From Eubacterium limosum (GTDB taxonomy: Bacteria; Bacillota; Clostridia; Eubacteriales; Eubacteriaceae), in the NCBI RefSeq assembly GCF_000807675.2, contig NZ_CP019962.1:2666001-2730000 (forward strand): 64,000 nucleotides of DNA. The letters run 5' to 3'. Shown piece after piece: positions 1 through 11,999 of this stretch (the stretch's first letter is position 1; each line of letters opens with the position of its first letter). The position numbers were made by a program, and so were the translations under genes. The notes below the pieces were generated by a model. That model had not been told where the DNA came from. It worked only from the letters and a program-made list of their open reading frames with translations, and did not search any database.

Positions 1-246
1 AAGTGTTTCAGCCATGATTTTTGTAGCTTCTGGTTCCATGTAAGTCTGGCAGAAGGTGGAAAGGTTCAGTCTGGCACTTCCTTCATCCAATAAGTCATCT
101 TTGATTAAGCGGTAAGCAACCTCCGGTTCAACTGGGTCCTTGCGAAGTTTGTATTTGGGTAAGGGTTCATCACTTGCTTCTGTACCAAAAATTGGGGTTA
201 AGTAGCGATCCTTTAATTTGTCCTGATCATCTTTTGAATATAACAT
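1..246 (-). CDS. gadB: Glutamate decarboxylase, N-terminal part (cut by window edge)
   Basis: The 82 visible codons give the N-terminus of a PLP-dependent glutamate decarboxylase, which converts glutamate to GABA and consumes a cytoplasmic proton. The stretch RLNLSTFCQTYMEPEATKIM matches the conserved NLATFCQTW region near the N-terminus of E. coli GadB; the PLP lysine lies outside the window. The ATG at 246-244 follows an AGGAGGTAAT ribosome site at 251-260. It lies 80 bp downstream of gadC on the same strand, so the two are probably co-transcribed as a glutamate-dependent acid resistance unit. Identification is strong despite truncation, because both the motif and the neighbour agree. Confidence 0.88.
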   Translation of the reverse strand, partial: MLYSKDDQDKLKDRYLTPIFGTEASDEPLPKYKLRKDPVEPEVAYRLIKDDLLDEGSARLNLSTFCQTYMEPEATKIMAETL

Positions 247-326
247 TTTGATTACCTCCTAAAAATGTTTGAATTAAATTTATTTATGTCAAGCCAATGA
301 TAATTGACGACACAGCGTAAAATAAG

Positions 327-1964
327 TTATTTTTTAGTGGACAGCTTGTCCGCTTTGCTCGTTTGAGCGGTCTGCGCTGCAGCTGCGGCCTCCTGGGCTG
401 GGTCAGCAATCGGCGCGGTTTCCTGATTCATGTAATCTTCAGGATCTGGGTTAATATGATGTTCGCCACGGCCTCTTAAACTGATGTAATTGAAATGACC
501 TGGACGGTCTGCCATGGTAACATGCTGCGGTTCTTTAATCTTCTTGCCCTTCTTATCATGCAGTGCGTAAATGATGAATGGTACGATAACAGCCAGGATA
601 AAACTGATCATCAGAACCGTTTCGTATTTTCCGTCGTTTGTCGCTGCAAGCTGAGATGGCGGGAAGAAAGAGATAATAAAGGTAGCAACCGACATAATCA
701 AGCCGATGCCTGCCAGAATGGTCTTACCAGCTGTGCCGCCAGGTACCTGGTAAGCACGTTTGAGATCCTTGTGTTTGTAGACAAGAACAAAGTAGCCGAT
801 AAAGAAGAGAATATAACCGACCAGATAAAGCACAACGGTCAGTGAAATTGCAGTTAAGAATGAAATGTTTGCGCCGCCGCCGCCAAAGGTCAGAACAGCT
901 GCCCAAATGGTGACGATAACGCCCTGTACCATAATCAGCGGAACAGGAACATTGTGTTTGTTGACTTTTTTGAAAACACCAGGTAAGATACCTTTTTGTG
1001 CTGTGGTGTAAAGACCTCTTGAAGGGCCGACAACCCAGGCGCTTACTTCGCCCATAACGCCGACCGCAATCATGCAGGCAATGATTTTAACCAGCCATCC
1101 AAGATGTGGATTAACATGATTCATCAAAGCGGCGAACGCCTGGACAACACCAGAGTTCATGCTTAATTCGCTTGCCGGAACGGAAGCCGCAACCGCCATA
1201 CCACCGATGGTGTTTAAGATAATGGCCATAATGACCAGCATAAACATGGCCAGCGGATAGTTCTTGTTGGCGTTCTGCAGCTCATTGACGTGTGAGGCAG
1301 AAGCTTCAACACCCATGAAGGCCAGAACGAATGAAGCGAAAATTACCAGCGTATTGATTTTAGAAAAATCAGGAATGAATGCTTTTGCGCTGATTTCGAC
1401 ATTCAGCGGACCGCCGGTTGTAAAGTAAGCAATCGCCAGACCGAAAAGAATAATGGCCGGAATAATGATCCCGACAATCAGGCCGACTTTTGAAATGATC
1501 GCGGTGTACTTGGTTCCGCCGAGCTGAGAGAAGGTCAAGGCCCAGAAGACAACTAATACGCCGATAAACTGTATGGTCGGATTGCTGCTGAGTGCAGGGA
1601 AGTCAAACACATACGAGAATGCGCCGAGAATGAAATAAATCATGGTGACAAAACCGACGGTTATTTGGAACCATTGAAAAAAGATTGCGGCAAAACCCCA
1701 TCGTTCACCAAGTGTATTTCCGACCCAGGCAAAAATACCACCGTCCTGCCAGCCATCGACCGTCGCCATTTCAGCGGCGCAGAGAGCAACAGGAATGAAC
1801 CATAAAAATCCACCAAGTAATAAGAAAAATACAAGCTGGAAACCAGATGATGCAAAGGTTGGATATTCATAGACCGTCATAACCATTGAAGCAGTAATGG
1901 CAAAGAAGCCAAATAAGGTTAAGGTCTTTTTAGGTCCAGTGCTTTGCGAACTTGGTTTATTCAT
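327..1964 (-). CDS. gadC: Glutamate/GABA antiporter
   Basis: APC-superfamily exchanger that imports glutamate and exports GABA across the cytoplasmic membrane, partner of GadB in acid resistance. The protein (545 aa) follows E. coli GadC nearly throughout: the N-terminal LTLFGFFAITASMVM, VYEYPTFASSGF, LCAAEMATVDGW and VGPSRGLYTTAQK blocks are all recognisable, with about 12 hydrophobic segments. The C-terminal region keeps the pH-sensing C-plug type sequence (GHFNYISLRGRGEHHI), but continues about 35 residues beyond the E. coli end with an Ala/Gln-rich tail. An AGGAGGTG site precedes the ATG. Transcribed ahead of gadB. Other APC antiporters are possible in principle, but similarity to GadC is much closer. 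Confidence 0.92.
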   Translation of the reverse strand: MNKPSSQSTGPKKTLTLFGFFAITASMVMTVYEYPTFASSGFQLVFFLLLGGFLWFIPVALCAAEMATVDGWQDGGIFAWVGNTLGERWGFAAIFFQWFQITVGFVTMIYFILGAFSYVFDFPALSSNPTIQFIGVLVVFWALTFSQLGGTKYTAIISKVGLIVGIIIPAIILFGLAIAYFTTGGPLNVEISAKAFIPDFSKINTLVIFASFVLAFMGVEASASHVNELQNANKNYPLAMFMLVIMAIILNTIGGMAVAASVPASELSMNSGVVQAFAALMNHVNPHLGWLVKIIACMIAVGVMGEVSAWVVGPSRGLYTTAQKGILPGVFKKVNKHNVPVPLIMVQGVIVTIWAAVLTFGGGGANISFLTAISLTVVLYLVGYILFFIGYFVLVYKHKDLKRAYQVPGGTAGKTILAGIGLIMSVATFIISFFPPSQLAATNDGKYETVLMISFILAVIVPFIIYALHDKKGKKIKEPQHVTMADRPGHFNYISLRGRGEHHINPDPEDYMNQETAPIADPAQEAAAAAQTAQTSKADKLSTKK

Positions 1965-2097
1965 GTGAGAAACACCTCCTAAAAAATGTTCTTTTGGTTT
2001 ACGGTTAATTACTTACCCGGCGAAATTTTGGTTTAAACAAAAAAGAAGAAAAAAGTAAAAATAAAAATTTTTATTTTAAAAATGATTGAAAAACGAC

Positions 2098-2142
2098 AAA
2101 GATCCTTAAAAATCGCATTTAAGGCGATTTTTAAGGATCTTT
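2098..2142 (-). terminator. Terminator between the GGDEF gene and gadC
   Basis: A 19-base perfect inverted repeat, AAAGATCCTTAAAAATCGC and its complement, separated by 7 bases, with T-rich sequence on both sides. It lies just after the stop of the minus-strand diguanylate cyclase gene and upstream of gadC, so it most likely ends the former transcript. Confidence 0.7.
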
Positions 2143-2156
2143 TTGGGTAATTCGTC

Positions 2157-3803
2157 TCAATCTTCATGAAACAAATCAGCTTCTTTTTCATAGATAGCAT
2201 AAGCGGAGGTCTCATTATGCTTGGCATCGTACATGGCCTCATCAGCCTGGCGTATCCACTGGCTGCGGTTAATGGTATCATCCTTGAGGAAAGTGATCCC
2301 CAGACTGGCAGAAAGATTGACAGGGTGCTCCCTGAGATTTTTAATATTTTCGATATTCCGAAGGATATTTTCCGCTAAATCCAAAACATCCTTTGGATTT
2401 GAATAATTATTGATAAATATCAGGAATTCATCACCGCCCAGACGGGCAGGGAAAACATTATCGCTGGCAATGCCCTTTAGAATTTTGGCCACAGCATTGA
2501 GTGCGGCGTCGCCCATATGATGTCCGAAGGTATCATTGATGGTTTTAAAACCGTCAAGGTCAAAAAGAAAAAGAGCCTGATTGTTGTATTTTCTGAACAG
2601 CGTGTCCATTGTGTGATAAATAGACTTACGGTTTGGAATGTTGGTCAGCCCGTCAATATAAGCCGACTTCTTTAAAAGTTCATTTGTTTTTACCAGCTCA
2701 TGCTTGCTGATTTCCAGGGTTTCAGTCATCTGATTGATGTTGTCAGCCAGCTCGTGAAACTCATCGTCTCCTGGAATTTCACAGCGCACAGAAAAGTTTT
2801 CATGCTGAATCTGCTTGATCTTTTCGGTCAGATAGGTAAGAGGGTTTGTAATGGTTTTGGCAAGCTGAATTCCGATAAACAGAGCGACCAGTGTAATCGT
2901 CAATGTAGTGAGAAGCAGCATGGTCTGCAGGGTGTTGGCCTCTTTAAAAACCTCGGTTTGCGTCATACAGACAACCACGACCCAGCCAGAGGTAGGGATC
3001 TTTTCGTAATTGGCAATAACAGGGGTACCATCATAGTTATAGGTAAAGAATCCAGTGTTGCTCTTTAGTCGGTTGTTTTCAACATCGGATATGAACTTTT
3101 TCAGATCTGCGTCATTATTGAGGGCGTTCTCCTGACTTTCTTCTGAGGAGAGACCTTCCTCCATAATTGTAGAAAGCTGTTTGGCCTTGGAGTCCAGAAT
3201 ATAGACATAGCCGCTGTCGCCCACCTTACGCTGGCTGATCTGCTGGTTAATACTTCCAATACTGACATTGCGGTTTAAAATTCCGATGGGTTTTTGGGAA
3301 GTATCGTATATCTTTATGGCCAATGCGAGGCATTTACTGCCGTTGGACGGCGTGTCCACAACTTCATTGTAGGAATCCTTGTTTTGCTCAATCAATGTTT
3401 TGAACATGCTTGAATCCCTCACGTTTGTCCCCTGATAATTAGGGTCCGATGAAGCCACGACATTTCCGGACAGGTCGATGATTGAATTGCGATTGACAAC
3501 GCTGTTTGTTTTAGCGCTGATGTTCAGGAGCTGCTGCGCCGGCTCCAGGAGCTCAGAGTTTGACGGATCGCTCAGACTCTTGGCGAAAGCGGGAATCTGA
3601 GCTGTGAATTCCAGATCATCCATTTGTGTTTTGTAAAACTCTTCCAGATAGTTGGCGATGGATTCAGAAACATCTGACAGGGCCTGCTTTCGCATCTCCA
3701 AAGAGCTTCTTGACATATAAATGCTTATAATGGAAGATAATATTAAAAGCGGTATCACCACTAACAGAATCATTAAAAGGGGGAGCTTTCTTTTTACTTT
3801 CAA
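2157..3803 (-). CDS. Membrane diguanylate cyclase (dCache-HAMP-GGDEF)
   Basis: Makes c-di-GMP from two GTP in response to an extracellular signal. Order: an N-terminal membrane segment (LLMILLVVIPLLILSSII), an extracytoplasmic region of about 250 residues with dCache-like features (WVVVVCMTQTEVFKEA just before the second membrane segment), a second membrane helix, a HAMP segment with ITNPLTYLTEKIKQI, and a C-terminal GGDEF domain with intact RLGGDEFLIF. The usual RxxD inhibitory site before GGDEF is not visible (IASD instead), so product inhibition may be absent. The start is taken as TTG at 3803-3801, 11 bases after GGAGG (3815-3819); a longer frame opens at TTG 3836, but then the ribosome site would lie inside the gene. 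Signal unknown. Confidence 0.85.
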   Translation of the reverse strand: MKVKRKLPLLMILLVVIPLLILSSIISIYMSRSSLEMRKQALSDVSESIANYLEEFYKTQMDDLEFTAQIPAFAKSLSDPSNSELLEPAQQLLNISAKTNSVVNRNSIIDLSGNVVASSDPNYQGTNVRDSSMFKTLIEQNKDSYNEVVDTPSNGSKCLALAIKIYDTSQKPIGILNRNVSIGSINQQISQRKVGDSGYVYILDSKAKQLSTIMEEGLSSEESQENALNNDADLKKFISDVENNRLKSNTGFFTYNYDGTPVIANYEKIPTSGWVVVVCMTQTEVFKEANTLQTMLLLTTLTITLVALFIGIQLAKTITNPLTYLTEKIKQIQHENFSVRCEIPGDDEFHELADNINQMTETLEISKHELVKTNELLKKSAYIDGLTNIPNRKSIYHTMDTLFRKYNNQALFLFDLDGFKTINDTFGHHMGDAALNAVAKILKGIASDNVFPARLGGDEFLIFINNYSNPKDVLDLAENILRNIENIKNLREHPVNLSASLGITFLKDDTINRSQWIRQADEAMYDAKHNETSAYAIYEKEADLFHED

Positions 3804-3885
3804 AATATGTGTCACCTCCAGGAGATTTCTACCCAACTCTACTTTATTTTAACACAAGTTTAACGAGAGTAAAAATAAAAAAAGA

Positions 3886-3914
3886 TTGACATTATTCTCT
3901 CAAACACGTATAGT
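3886..3914 (+). promoter_or_regulatory. Promoter of the corA leader
   Basis: TTGACA at 3886-3891 and TATAGT at 3909-3914 with a 17-base spacer. Transcription would begin near 3921, about 190 bases ahead of the corA start codon, leaving a long leader. Confidence 0.75.
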
Positions 3915-3940
3915 AGGTAGAGGGCACAATCCTAAACAGT

Positions 3941-3968
3941 ACCTTCATGTTTTATGTGAAGGTTTTTT
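3941..3968 (+). terminator. Early terminator in the corA leader
   Basis: ACCTTCA (3941-3947) pairs with TGAAGGT (3957-3963), followed by a run of six T. It lies only about 20-45 bases after the predicted transcription start, so most transcripts could end as a very short RNA unless read-through is favoured. It fits an attenuator, but no known riboswitch fold was recognised in the bases before it. Confidence 0.6.
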
Positions 3969-4008
3969 CTTTGTGATAAGCCCTTAAGATACAAAAAGGA
4001 GTGATATT

Positions 4009-4095
4009 ATGGACGCAGACCCTGGAGAGAAGCGCTTACTAAAATTGAATAATCAAGCGGTCATAATATCAGCATATATTTTGACCGCTTTCTAA
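4009..4095 (+). CDS. 28-aa leader peptide upstream of corA (MgtL-like start)
   Basis: A small ORF with a good ribosome site (AAGGAG, 7-base spacer) ending 14 bases before the corA start. The product begins MDADPGEKRLLKL and is otherwise undistinguished. This resembles the enterobacterial Mg-sensing leader peptide MgtL ([17 protein letters not shown]), which also starts with an acidic residue, then D-P, then a basic RxLKL stretch; acidic/proline starts are known to destabilise translating ribosomes at low magnesium. The last codons are part of the stem regions that can expose or hide the corA ribosome site. No homologue search was done; the coding assignment rests on ribosome site, position and peptide resemblance. 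Confidence 0.55.
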   Translation: MDADPGEKRLLKLNNQAVIISAYILTAF

Positions 4096-4111
4096 CGAGG
4101 GAGGTCAAAAT
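4055..4111 (+). promoter_or_regulatory. Alternative hairpins controlling corA translation
   Basis: Two exclusive structures share the same bases. AAGCGGTCA (4055-4063) pairs with TGACCGCTT (4082-4090). Alternatively ATTTTGACC (4078-4086) pairs with GGTCAAAAT (4103-4111), which covers part of the ribosome site GGGAGG and the first two bases of the corA ATG. The first would leave corA open and the second would shut it. Confidence 0.5.
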
Positions 4112-5042
4112 GATCAATATTTACAAAACGATTGATGGAAAAATTGTAGAAATTGATGAAATTGAAAAGCATGCCTGGATTAACATGGTAAATCCCACAG
4201 AGGAAGAGCTTCTGTCAATTTCAGATCAATTAAATGTAGAAGAGGATTTTCTCCGTGCCGCACTGGATGAAGAAGAAATCTCACGTGTCGAGCTTGATGA
4301 GGATATGAATCAGGCATTAATAACCATCGATGTACCCATAGTGGATAAAACCTCACAGATGGTTTTATACAGTACCATACCGGTTGGGATTATCGAAACC
4401 CATGAGAACATTATAACGGTCTGTCTGCAAAGCAATACCATTATCGATGACTTTGCAAAGGGCCGGGTAAAGCATGTTTTTACAAATCTGAAAACCCGGT
4501 TTATTTTTCAGATGCTTTACCGTGTTGCGACCCGGTTCCTGGTTTACCTGAGACATATTAACCGAATGAGCACCGAAATCGAGAAGGAACTGCATCGTTC
4601 GATGAAAAACAAAGAACTTATCCAGTTATTGGATTTGGAAAAGAGTTTGGTGTTCTTCTCCACTTCATTAAAAGCGAACCAGTCCGTGCTTGAAAAGCTT
4701 CAGCGGGGGCGTGTCATCAAGCTTTACGAAGATGACCGCGAGCTGTTAGAGGACGTGCTGATTGAAGTGGAGCAGGCCATTGAGATGTCCAATATTTACA
4801 GCAATATTTTGAGCGGTACGATGGATGCTTTCGCGTCGATCATTTCAAACAACTTGAATATTGTAATGAAGGTTTTAACCTCCATTACAATATTGATGGC
4901 AATACCAACAATGGTCTCAAGCTTTTATGGAATGAACGTTTCGGGCCTGCCGTTTGCTAATTTTGGAGCAGTTGTGATTATCGTTGTGATCCTAACCGCT
5001 TTGGTAGCAATGATATTATTCAGAAAAAACATGTTCTCATAG
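4110..5042 (+). CDS. corA: CorA-family divalent metal (Mg2+) transporter
   Basis: 310-aa CorA-family channel for Mg2+ (or Co2+/Ni2+), active as a pentamer in the cytoplasmic membrane. A long acidic cytoplasmic N-terminal domain is followed by the stalk helix and two C-terminal membrane helices; the hallmark YGMNVSGLPF (GMN selectivity loop) sits between them near residue 283. The ATG at 4110 follows GAGGGAGGTC. It has a dedicated promoter, an early terminator, a leader ORF and competing hairpins, which together suggest control by a metal or by translation. Monocistronic: the next promoter follows directly. Substrate Mg2+ is inferred from the family and leader. Confidence 0.9.
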   Translation: MINIYKTIDGKIVEIDEIEKHAWINMVNPTEEELLSISDQLNVEEDFLRAALDEEEISRVELDEDMNQALITIDVPIVDKTSQMVLYSTIPVGIIETHENIITVCLQSNTIIDDFAKGRVKHVFTNLKTRFIFQMLYRVATRFLVYLRHINRMSTEIEKELHRSMKNKELIQLLDLEKSLVFFSTSLKANQSVLEKLQRGRVIKLYEDDRELLEDVLIEVEQAIEMSNIYSNILSGTMDAFASIISNNLNIVMKVLTSITILMAIPTMVSSFYGMNVSGLPFANFGAVVIIVVILTALVAMILFRKNMFS

Positions 5043-5062
5043 CAATAAATTGTTCAAGCTGC

Positions 5063-5091
5063 TTGACAATATAGACGAATGGCGCTATAAT
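5063..5091 (+). promoter_or_regulatory. Promoter of the FMN riboswitch-ribU transcript
   Basis: TTGACA (5063-5068), 17-base spacer, TATAAT (5086-5091), about 20 bases before the riboswitch. Confidence 0.8.
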
Positions 5092-5118
5092 GTATACAGA
5101 AAATTAAATGATATGTCT

Positions 5119-5240
5119 GTTTCAGGGCGAGGTGTAATTCCTCACTGGTAGTGATGTGCGAAGGAGCAATAAGTCTACGAGCCGAAAGGCCGATCTGGTT
5201 AGAATCCAGAACCAACGGTATAGTCCGGATGAAAGAAATT
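5119..5240 (+). promoter_or_regulatory. FMN riboswitch (RFN element)
   Basis: The conserved RFN blocks are present in order: TTCAGGGCGAGGTGTAATTCC, CACTGGTAGT, GTCTACGAGCCGAAAGGC, GATCTGGTTAGAATCCAGA and AACGGTATAGTCCGGATG. The three-letter core and spacing match the class closely. It binds FMN and is followed by an intrinsic terminator, so FMN should stop transcription into ribU. Confidence 0.95.
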
Positions 5241-5264
5241 AGCACAGTTGATGCGCTTAGTATT

Positions 5265-5298
5265 GAGCCCTTAGGTACACAGACCTAAGGGCTTTTTT
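5265..5298 (+). terminator. Riboswitch-controlled terminator before ribU
   Basis: GCCCTTAGGT/ACCTAAGGGC stem with five-base loop and a run of six T, placed between the FMN aptamer and the ribU ribosome site; the expected expression platform. Confidence 0.85.
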
Positions 5299-5332
5299 AA
5301 TACGACCTGACAGACCCACAGGAGGTATCATC

Positions 5333-5896
5333 ATGAACGTCAAAACGAAGACGATCACTCAAATGGCGGTATTGGCAGCGATGTCCATACTATTGGTCTA
5401 CTTAATTCACTTTCCAATTTTCCCGGCAGCTCCTTTTTTAGAGTATGATCCGGCGGATATCCCCATTTTGATCGGTACATTTATGTTTGGGCCGTTAGGT
5501 GGCCTGGTTTTAACAGCGGTTGTCTCTATTTTACAGGGATTAACGGTAAGTTCGGCCAGCGGTATTATCGGCATTATGATGCATTTCTTTGCGACGGGAA
5601 GCTTTGTCCTAGTGGCAGGCAATATTTATAAGAAGCATCGTACACGGAAGGGCGCTGTTGTTGGACTGCTCTTTGGAGCCCTGGCAATGACGATCACAAT
5701 GGTTATCTGGAATCTGATTTTCACACCGCTGTTTATGGGAACACCAATTGAGGCGGTTATAGCAATGCTCATTCCAGTCATTATACCATTTAATTTAATT
5801 AAAACAGGTGTCAATGCGCTCATTACATTTATTGTCTACAAGTCTGTATCAAAGGTGTTAGGCATGGAAATCAAAGAAACAAAGCTGGCTGAATAA
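5333..5896 (+). CDS. ribU: Riboflavin ECF transporter, substrate-binding S component
   Basis: 187-aa hydrophobic protein with about six membrane helices; the start (KTKTITQMAVLAAMSILLVYLI) and the block FLEYDPADIPILIGTFMFGPLGG are characteristic of RibU. It captures riboflavin and works with the shared ECF energising module (ATPases and T component), not encoded here. Placement behind an FMN riboswitch supports the substrate. ATG follows AGGAGGTATC. It is a single-gene unit ended by its own terminator. Confidence 0.93.
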   Translation: MNVKTKTITQMAVLAAMSILLVYLIHFPIFPAAPFLEYDPADIPILIGTFMFGPLGGLVLTAVVSILQGLTVSSASGIIGIMMHFFATGSFVLVAGNIYKKHRTRKGAVVGLLFGALAMTITMVIWNLIFTPLFMGTPIEAVIAMLIPVIIPFNLIKTGVNALITFIVYKSVSKVLGMEIKETKLAE

Positions 5897-5916
5897 GCCT
5901 GAATAAGCCATTGAGA

Positions 5917-5947
5917 AGCGAAATCTTCACGGATTTCGCTTTTTTTA
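5917..5947 (+). terminator. ribU terminator
   Basis: AGCGAAATC (5917-5925) pairs with GATTTCGCT (5932-5940), followed by T7. Confidence 0.85.
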
Positions 5948-5968
5948 TAAAAAAAATCAAATAACCTA

Positions 5969-6109
5969 TTGACAGTTCATAAAAAAGCTGATAAACTATG
6001 TCAAGTCGTCAGCAATAAGGCGCTGCTGATTTTGAGTAAAAGTCTTCGAAAAAAGATTTTGAAAAAAGCAAAAAAGCGCTTGACAACAGCCTGTGAGATG
6101 TTGTATCAT
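5969..6109 (+). promoter_or_regulatory. Tandem rRNA operon promoters and leader
   Basis: Two promoter-like sets in the 400-bp gap before 16S: TTGACA at 5969 with TAAACT at 5992, and TTGACA at 6080 with TATCAT at 6104 (18-base spacer). The remaining 200 bases to 16S are leader without a reading frame of note, and probably form the 5' half of the 16S processing stem. Confidence 0.65.
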
Positions 6110-6312
6110 AAACAAGCTGTCAAGGACGGCAGATGAATCTCTTCATTAGTATAGATAAAGAGGTTCGGGTCATAGAAAAGAGAATAGTACCATAAAACCT
6201 GAAATTCCAGCTGATGAAAATCAGCAAAGGATAAAACGCAAGTGCGATGAACACTTCAAAAAAATCATCACATGAACCAGATCAAGAAGCCGAAAGGCTA
6301 AACGATAAACTT

Positions 6313-7839
<1,527 letters not shown>

Positions 7840-7906
7840 GGGAACAGGAAGTCATGGTACTATTTTCTTTTGTATGACCCAAAGTCATACACAAAAATGA
7901 TAATCT

Positions 7907-7982
7907 GGGGGTGTAGCTCAGTTGGGAGAGCACCTGCCTTGCAAGCAGGGGGTCAGGAGTTCGAATCTCCTCATCTCCACCA
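7907..7982 (+). tRNA. tRNA-Ala (anticodon TGC)
   Basis: Cloverleaf with acceptor GGGGGTG/CATCTCC including the G3-U70 alanine identity pair, anticodon loop TTGCAAG, T loop TTCGAAT and encoded CCA. In the 16S-23S spacer. Confidence 0.95.
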
Positions 7983-8004
7983 TCTTATCATAAAAAGCAA
8001 TTGC

Positions 8005-8080
8005 GGGGGCGTGGCTCAGTTGGGAGAGCGTCTGCTTCGCATGCAGAAGGTCAGGAGTTCGAGTCTCCTCGTCTCCACCA
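8005..8080 (+). tRNA. tRNA-Ala (anticodon CGC)
   Basis: Acceptor GGGGGCG/CGTCTCC also keeps the G3-U70 pair; anticodon loop TTCGCAT gives CGC, decoding GCG. Body is close to the preceding tRNA-Ala, consistent with duplication and anticodon change. CCA encoded. Confidence 0.9.
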
Positions 8081-8097
8081 TATTGATAATAAAATAT

Positions 8098-8174
<77 letters not shown>

Positions 8175-8347
8175 TGATTAAACATCATACATTGGTCATT
8201 GAAAACAACATAAAGAAAAAAGAGTAAAGAGCAAATATTAAACAAAGTAAAAAACTTCTTAATAAATGCAATTTCAAAAACAACATTCTTTTGAGCTCAG
8301 AAAGAGAACAAAAGAAAAACAAAACGAAATGCGAAAGCATTCGTGGA

Positions 8348-11209
<2,862 letters not shown>

Positions 11210-11284
11210 CCATCAAGACATTTTGAAAACTCTTTTCCTTTATGTTGTTTTGAATGACCAAAAACCGAATAAAAACGCAAGATT

Positions 11285-11403
11285 GATCTCGTGATGATGG
11301 CGAAGGGGAAACACCTGTTTACATACCGAACACAGAAGTAAAGTCCTTCAGCGCTGAAAGTACTTGGTGGGCAACTGCCTGGGAGGATAGGACATCGCGG
11401 GGT
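11285..11403 (+). rRNA. rrf: 5S ribosomal RNA
   Basis: Ends pair (GATCTCGTGATG with CATCGCGGGGTC); the conserved ACATACCGAACACAGAAGT and CTGGGAGGATAGG segments are present. About 75 bases after 23S. Confidence 0.93.
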
Positions 11404-11412
11404 CTTAAATAA

Positions 11413-11487
11413 TCCTCAGTAGCTCAACGGTGGAGCACTCGGCTGTTAACCGATAGGCTGTAGGTTCGAATCCTACCTGGGGAGCCA
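11413..11487 (+). tRNA. tRNA-Asn (anticodon GTT)
   Basis: Acceptor TCCTCAG/CTGGGGA, anticodon loop CTGTTAA, T loop TTCGAAT, CCA encoded. Ten bases after 5S, so part of the rRNA transcript. Confidence 0.94.
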
Positions 11488-11498
11488 TTTGAAGACAA

Positions 11499-11540
11499 AC
11501 GGATATGGATAAGCAGGAACTTTTCCATATCCGTCTTTTT
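11499..11540 (+). terminator. Intrinsic terminator inside the rRNA-tRNA cluster
   Basis: ACGGATATGGA (11499-11509) pairs with TCCATATCCGT (11524-11534), then CTTTTT. It stands between tRNA-Asn and tRNA-Glu. No promoter fits in the 16 bases that follow, so the downstream tRNAs may rely on read-through. Confidence 0.75.
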
Positions 11541-11555
11541 AAGCCAAAGACATTT

Positions 11556-11630
11556 GGCCCCTTGGTCAAGCGGTTAAGACACCGCCCTTTCACGGCGGTT
11601 ACGGGGGTTCGAATCCCCCAGGGGTCACCA
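11556..11630 (+). tRNA. tRNA-Glu (anticodon TTC)
   Basis: Acceptor GGCCCCT/AGGGGTC, anticodon loop CTTTCAC, T loop TTCGAAT, CCA encoded. Confidence 0.95.
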
Positions 11631-11648
11631 TTTTTAATAACACCATGC

Positions 11649-11725
11649 GGCCTGGTAGTTCAGTTGGTTAGAATGCCAGCCTGTCACGCTGGAGGTCGAG
11701 AGTTCGAGTCTCTTCCAGGTCGCCA
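11649..11725 (+). tRNA. tRNA-Asp (anticodon GTC)
   Basis: Acceptor GGCCTGG/CCAGGTC, discriminator G, anticodon loop CTGTCAC, T loop TTCGAGT, CCA encoded. Confidence 0.95.
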
Positions 11726-11753
11726 TTTTTATCTTAATATTACCAATTTTTGT

Positions 11754-11829
11754 GACCCATTAGCTCAGTTGGTAGAGCATCTGACTTTTAATCAGGGTGT
11801 CGGGCGTTCAAGTCGCCCATGGGTCACCA
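11754..11829 (+). tRNA. tRNA-Lys (anticodon TTT)
   Basis: Acceptor GACCCAT/ATGGGTC, anticodon loop CTTTTAA, T loop TTCAAGT, CCA encoded. Confidence 0.95.
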
Positions 11830-11875
11830 TTTTTTTATTTGTTTTAGGTTTTATAATTCAATAAGTTTATATTAA

Positions 11876-11980
11876 GCTGATGTGGCTCAATTGGCATAAG
11901 CAGAGAACCCAAATCTGTGATTTGGTGTGAATCGCTTAGTTAGGCAGATGGCCGGGAGCAGCAATTGTTCGAATTGGAAT
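11876..11980 (+). pseudogene. Decayed tRNA-Thr-like copy
   Basis: The first 22 bases, GCTGATGTGGCTCAATTGGC, are identical to the intact tRNA-Thr that follows at 12000, and the flanks before both (AATTTAATARGTTTAT) match. An anticodon-like arm CCAAA-TCTGTGA-TTTGG keeps TGT at anticodon position but has C instead of the invariant U33, then comes about 35 bases of unrelated sequence and a T-arm-like CAATTGTTCGAATTG. There is no matching 3' acceptor strand or CCA, so a working tRNA is unlikely. Confidence 0.6.
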
Positions 11981-11999
11981 TTAATAGGTTTATCATTAA

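Noticed and set aside
3915-4110. Known riboswitch class (M-box, NiCo, yybP-ykoY, fluoride) in the corA leader
   Set aside because: None of the conserved cores of these classes was found; the leader ORF and hairpins explain the layout better.
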